Assembly: GCA_028278625.1 (NCBI GenBank)
Contig: JANQDY010000127.1
Location: forward strand, 1-23,148
Source of the DNA: Thermodesulfobacteriota bacterium
GTDB taxonomy: Bacteria; Desulfobacterota; DSM-4660; Desulfatiglandales; Desulfatiglandaceae
DNA: 23,148 bases
Reading direction: 5' to 3'
The translations under genes and the position numbers were made by a program. This document shows positions 22,180 through 23,148 of this stretch, piece after piece (position 1 is the first letter of the stretch; every line of letters begins with the position of its first letter). The notes below the pieces were generated by a model, which made no database searches, was not told where the DNA came from, and saw only the letters and a list, made by a program, of their open reading frames with translations.

Positions 22180-23148
22180 ATGGGGTTTCCACTTTTTCAT
22201 AAAGACAAAATGACTTCGGAAGAACGTGCCCAGGCGCTGATGATGGGAAACCCGGTTGACCGTGTTCCTTTCAATCTTCTCGCTTTGGGATTTCAATCGG
22301 TCAATGTGGGCTTTACCATCAACGATTTCTATGTCGACATGAAAAAGGCATATGAATCCGGAAGGATGTCCGCGGAACAATACGGTGCCATGTGGGTGCC
22401 CTTTGGAGGCTATCCGGCTCTCGGCCCGCGTGAATTGGGGGGGAAAGTGACGTGGCCGACGGGGGAGTTTTCACAATGCCCCAATGTGGAGGAGGCCGCC
22501 AAGAGCGAGGAAGAAGCGTGGGCGCTGAAACTGCCTGATCCGGAATCGTTCAAGACCCTTGGATTTGTCCCGGATCATCTGGAAATTGCCCGCCTGACCA
22601 AAGCCGACGGTGTACCTTTCTGCGTGCCTCTGTACTGTCCGTGGACCACTGCGGGCAATATCGTCGGCATCGACAACCTGTGCAAATGGACCATAAAGAA
22701 TCCGGAATTGGCCCACCATGTTGTGAGATATGCAACCGATTTTCTGCTGCAGTTTTTGCAGCTCGTCGTGGACATAACGGGCCCCGACAACTTTTTTCCC
22801 ATGGACAGTACCGCATCAGCCGCCAGTAATCTCATTTCACCCAAAGTATTCAAGGAATTCGTTCTACCTTACATGATCGAATACCACGAAAAAATCATAG
22901 CAATGGGAGCACCGTGTATTGCTTTCCACCTTTGCGGAGAACAAAACCTCAACTATGAAATGTACAAGGAGGTCCCCTTGCCCCCCCTCAGCATGATCAG
23001 TGTCTCGCACGAGGTGGATCTGGATAAGGCGAGCGCGACTTTTCCCTCCAACACCGATTTTCGCGTAGCGCTTAACCGTCACACAGATATAAGAATTTCT
23101 GGAATATTCATGAAAAAACCAAATTCAAATTTGCATCGTTTAACCAAC
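22180..23148 (+). CDS. Uroporphyrinogen decarboxylase/MtaA-family protein (3' end outside window)
   Basis: 323 codons are visible without a stop. GGGAGAGGTGAT precedes ATG 22180. The N-terminal TSEERAQALMMGNPVDRVPF is the usual family opening, EFVLPYMIEYHEKI and FHLCGEQN follow; His250 and Cys252 form the HxCG zinc site of methyltransferase-type members such as MtaA and CmuA. This favours a corrinoid/thiol methyl transfer role over haem synthesis, as in anaerobic O- or N-demethylation systems, but no corrinoid protein is in view. The last ~30 residues (from about TDFRVALNRH) do not resemble the expected GN-containing family segment and are more AT-rich, so the gene may be interrupted near 23055. 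Confidence 0.8.
   Translation, partial: MGFPLFHKDKMTSEERAQALMMGNPVDRVPFNLLALGFQSVNVGFTINDFYVDMKKAYESGRMSAEQYGAMWVPFGGYPALGPRELGGKVTWPTGEFSQCPNVEEAAKSEEEAWALKLPDPESFKTLGFVPDHLEIARLTKADGVPFCVPLYCPWTTAGNIVGIDNLCKWTIKNPELAHHVVRYATDFLLQFLQLVVDITGPDNFFPMDSTASAASNLISPKVFKEFVLPYMIEYHEKIIAMGAPCIAFHLCGEQNLNYEMYKEVPLPPLSMISVSHEVDLDKASATFPSNTDFRVALNRHTDIRISGIFMKKPNSNLHRLTN

Overview
This window looks like a chromosomal stretch of an anaerobic, metabolically versatile bacterium, most likely a sulfate-reducing or syntrophic Desulfobacterota (deltaproteobacterium). The clues are the gene mix: PPDK, a TAXI-type TRAP transporter, a Liv-type ABC transporter with its own acyl-CoA ligase, an NtrC-type two-component system, and a uroporphyrinogen-decarboxylase/MtaA-type protein. 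The intergenic CAGTTGTCAG-type repeats fit too. The assignment is inference; there is no rRNA or marker gene here.

Layout. (1) 1-157 is the 3' end of a pyruvate phosphate dikinase gene, followed by a strong intrinsic terminator. (2) 360-6073, plus strand, is a carboxylate-uptake operon: IclR regulator, TAXI solute receptor, DUF1850 protein, fused TRAP permease and FAD-dependent oxidoreductase. It is bracketed by ~40-bp direct repeats (251-290 and 6091-6130); the second copy is the 3' end of the neighbouring CoA ligase gene, so the operon looks like an inserted cassette. (3) 6091-12489, minus strand, is a structural operon: periplasmic binding protein, LivH, LivM, LivG, LivF, acyl-CoA ligase. 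A textbook sigma-54 (-24/-12) promoter lies directly upstream. (4) 12797-17303, minus strand, is the regulatory operon: dCache histidine kinase, NtrC-type response regulator with GAFTGA, and a second binding protein paralogous to the transporter's. The three genes overlap by 4 nt at each junction. The kinase promoter is TTGACA-N17-TAGAAT with a run of nine G inside the spacer. (5) 17667-22044 is an accessory-looking region: a radical SAM protein with an N-terminal SPASM-like cysteine cluster and a DUF4214-like C-terminal segment, then a convergent enolase-superfamily/GNAT-like pair, then a 190-bp second copy of the DUF4214-coding DNA (about 93% identical by eye) inside a gene remnant. (6) 22180 to the end is a uroporphyrinogen-decarboxylase/MtaA-family gene cut by the window.

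How it fits together. The likely circuit is: a sigma-70 promoter with a slippage-prone spacer makes kinase, regulator and sensor-binding protein; ligand perceived in the periplasm (kinase Cache domain, possibly helped by the paralogous binding protein) activates the response regulator; this drives the sigma-54 promoter of the ABC transporter/CoA-ligase operon, which imports a compound, probably a carboxylic acid, and activates it as a CoA thioester. The IclR promoter in the TRAP cassette begins with the same ten bases (TTGACACGCC) and also carries a homopolymer (T8) in its spacer. The two most novel items are this pair of homopolymer-spacer promoters and the two modules bracketed by direct repeats.
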